Origin: Anaerolineaceae bacterium
GTDB lineage: Bacteria; Chloroflexota; Anaerolineae; Anaerolineales; Anaerolineaceae
Assembly: GCA_030620065.1 (NCBI GenBank)
Contig: JAUXFJ010000096.1
Span: 1-6,361, forward strand
Direction: 5' to 3'
DNA: 6,361 nt
Position 1 is the first letter of the stretch. Each line of letters opens with the position of its first letter. Position numbers and translations under genes: made by a program. The notes under the pieces are model-generated. The model searched no databases. It worked only from the letters and a program-made list of their open reading frames with translations, and was not told the DNA's origin. This document shows, piece by piece, positions 4,894 through 6,361 of the stretch.

Positions 4894-6361
4894 ATGGCTA
4901 TTTCCAAGTATATTGAAAACTTATCAGATAAATATTCCCAGGTGGACAAGGAGCTCTTGCAGCGCGCTCTTGACCTTGCAGAAAAGGCGCATAATAAACA
5001 AAAGAGGGCGTCTGGAGAACCTTATATCAATCATTGTAAAGCAGTAGCTTCAATTCTGGCTGAGATGCATGTACCGCCGGCAGTTGTCGCTGCAGGGCTT
5101 TTGCACGATACAGTGGAAGATACCGGGATTGATTTCAAGGATCTTAAGAGGGAATTTGGAAAAGAGATTTATAACCTGGTTCAGGCTGTCACAAAGTTAG
5201 GATCCTTGCCAAGAGTATCAAAAAATACTGAAAGCAAACAACCATCTGCCAGTGAAAAGAAGAGGGGTAAATCTGGAGAGATAAGCGACCCAAGTCTCTG
5301 GCGGGCTGAACTTGCCTCGGAAAACCTGAGAAAAACATTTCTGGCAATGGCCGAAGATCCCAGGGTAGTTTTAATCAAGTTGGCTGACCGGCTGCATAAT
5401 ATGAGGACTTTGGGATACCTTCCTGAAGAAAAACAGAAAAGGATTGCTCAGGAAACAATGGATCTTTTTGCACCATTGGCAAGCCGAATTGGTATCTGGC
5501 AGATGAAATGGGATCTTGAGGATCTTTCATTCAGGTATTTAGAAGAAGAGATCTATCATGATATTGCCAGGCAGCTCGATGAAAGGCGTTCTGAACGCGA
5601 ACGAAAGATGCGTAGAATTATCAATCAAATAACAGGGATAATGAAAAAAGCCGGGATGCAGGCTGAAGTAACTGGACGGCCAAAACATATTTACTCAATA
5701 TATCGGAAGATGAAGAGAAAAAAAATTCCTTTTAGCGAGCTATCAGATATCAGAGGGGTGCGAATAATCGTCCATTCTGAAGAAGAATGCTATGCGGCGG
5801 TTGGCATAATTCACATGCATTGGCGTCCAATCCAGGGCGAATTCGATGATTATATCTCCGCCCCAAAACCTAGTTTGTATCAATCGATTCATACTTCTGT
5901 TATTTATGAAGATGGAGAAACACTGGAAGTACAAATAAGAACTCCGGAAATGCACAGTAAAGCAGAATATGGAATTGCAGCTCATTGGCGGTATAAAGAG
6001 GGCCAGAAAAGAGATAAAGATTTTGAACAAAGGGTAGCTTACTTACGCCAGATGCTAGAGTGGCAGCAAGATGTCGAATCCGCACAGGAATTTGTGGATG
6101 GTTTGAAAAATGAAGTGTTTGGTGATAGGGTTTATGCCTTTACGCCAAGGGGAGATATTATTGATTTGCCGGTTGGTGCCACACCTATTGATTTTGCTTA
6201 TAACATTCACACTGAAGTTGGGCATAGATGCCGGGGAGCTAAAGTTAACAGCCGATTGGTATCCCTTGATCATAAACTGGCAACAGGAGATCAGGTTGAG
6301 ATTCTAACCGCAAAACGAGGTGGTCCCAGCCGTGATTGGATGAATGAAAATCTAGAATTAG
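4894..6361 (+). CDS. rel: Bifunctional (p)ppGpp synthetase/hydrolase, RelA/SpoT family (3' end beyond window)
   Basis: The first 489 residues of a cytoplasmic enzyme that makes (p)ppGpp from ATP and GDP/GTP and breaks it down again, the core of the stringent response. Full-length relatives have about 720-780 residues. The hydrolase HD domain (about 20-200) looks intact: RASGEPYINH (38-47), the metal-binding HDTVED (71-76) and LIKLADRLHNMRT (160-172). It carries an extra polar stretch at about 104-140. The synthetase domain (about 240-368) has GRPKHIYSIYRKM (261-273), Asp285 in SDIRGVRI, EFDDYI (316-321), YQSIHT (329-334) and the catalytic Glu345 in LEVQIRT. The TGS domain spans about 410-473 (VYAFTPRGDIIDLP onward). 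The C-terminal helical, zinc-finger and ACT/RRM parts are cut off. An in-frame TAA 9 nt upstream makes ATG 4894 the first possible start; no clear Shine-Dalgarno sequence precedes it. Both activities are predicted. EFDD is unusual for an enzyme with a working HD domain. Confidence 0.95.
   Translation, partial: MAISKYIENLSDKYSQVDKELLQRALDLAEKAHNKQKRASGEPYINHCKAVASILAEMHVPPAVVAAGLLHDTVEDTGIDFKDLKREFGKEIYNLVQAVTKLGSLPRVSKNTESKQPSASEKKRGKSGEISDPSLWRAELASENLRKTFLAMAEDPRVVLIKLADRLHNMRTLGYLPEEKQKRIAQETMDLFAPLASRIGIWQMKWDLEDLSFRYLEEEIYHDIARQLDERRSERERKMRRIINQITGIMKKAGMQAEVTGRPKHIYSIYRKMKRKKIPFSELSDIRGVRIIVHSEEECYAAVGIIHMHWRPIQGEFDDYISAPKPSLYQSIHTSVIYEDGETLEVQIRTPEMHSKAEYGIAAHWRYKEGQKRDKDFEQRVAYLRQMLEWQQDVESAQEFVDGLKNEVFGDRVYAFTPRGDIIDLPVGATPIDFAYNIHTEVGHRCRGAKVNSRLVSLDHKLATGDQVEILTAKRGGPSRDWMNENLEL

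Noticed and set aside
5181..6307. Open frames within rel in other frames (5181-5378, 5743-6030, 5900-6085 and 6055-6273 minus; 6110-6307 plus)
   Set aside because: They overlap conserved HD, synthetase and TGS motifs and have no independent support.

Overview
The window is 6.36 kb of gene-dense DNA of roughly 45% GC by eye. It has one complete three-gene block plus a partial fourth gene on the minus strand, and one gene reading the other way that runs off the right edge. I infer a member of the Chloroflexota, probably Anaerolineae-like. The grounds are the style of the RelA/SpoT protein (long insert in the hydrolase half, EFDD in the synthetase half), the Thr/Pro-rich linker behind a lipobox, and a CapA protein joined to a binding-protein-like N-terminus. 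This assignment comes from remembered families, not from a search.

Layout, in the order of minus-strand transcription: a short-chain dehydrogenase (3929-4729), a 59-bp gap, a CapA-family lipoprotein (2148-3869), a 50-bp gap, a CPA1-type Na+/H+ antiporter (76-2097), then after only 2 bp the first 24 codons of a further gene (1-73). A plausible sigma-70-type promoter for the block lies at 4758-4786. On the plus strand a bifunctional (p)ppGpp synthetase/hydrolase starts at 4894 and is cut by the window end at 6361. The 164 bp between the two start codons form a divergent promoter region. I see no RNA genes, CRISPR array, mobile element or convincing terminator.

The most striking content is at the left end. 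The last ~100 residues of the antiporter match, as I recall them, the PII-like cyclic-di-AMP receptor family (DarA/PstA, PF06153): an ASTGGFL turn, a following Asn and IGV strand, and a closing GGATxFxL strand. The antiporter therefore seems to carry its own nucleotide sensor on the cytoplasmic side. The gene starting 2 bp after its stop codon opens with a sequence that also looks like the first strand and helix of the same PII-like fold, so a stand-alone second sensor or partner subunit may be co-translated with it. The antiporter also begins with a good lipobox. By-eye topology (about 13 helices, positive loops consistently on one side) puts the lipobox Cys outside and the sensor domain inside.

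Taken together, the left part is a candidate osmotic/ionic homeostasis module in which c-di-AMP, or a related ligand, controls Na+/H+ (or K+/H+) exchange. It sits next to, and divergent from, the gene for (p)ppGpp turnover. The CapA lipoprotein and the dehydrogenase share its transcription direction, but nothing in the sequence shows that they take part in ion transport.
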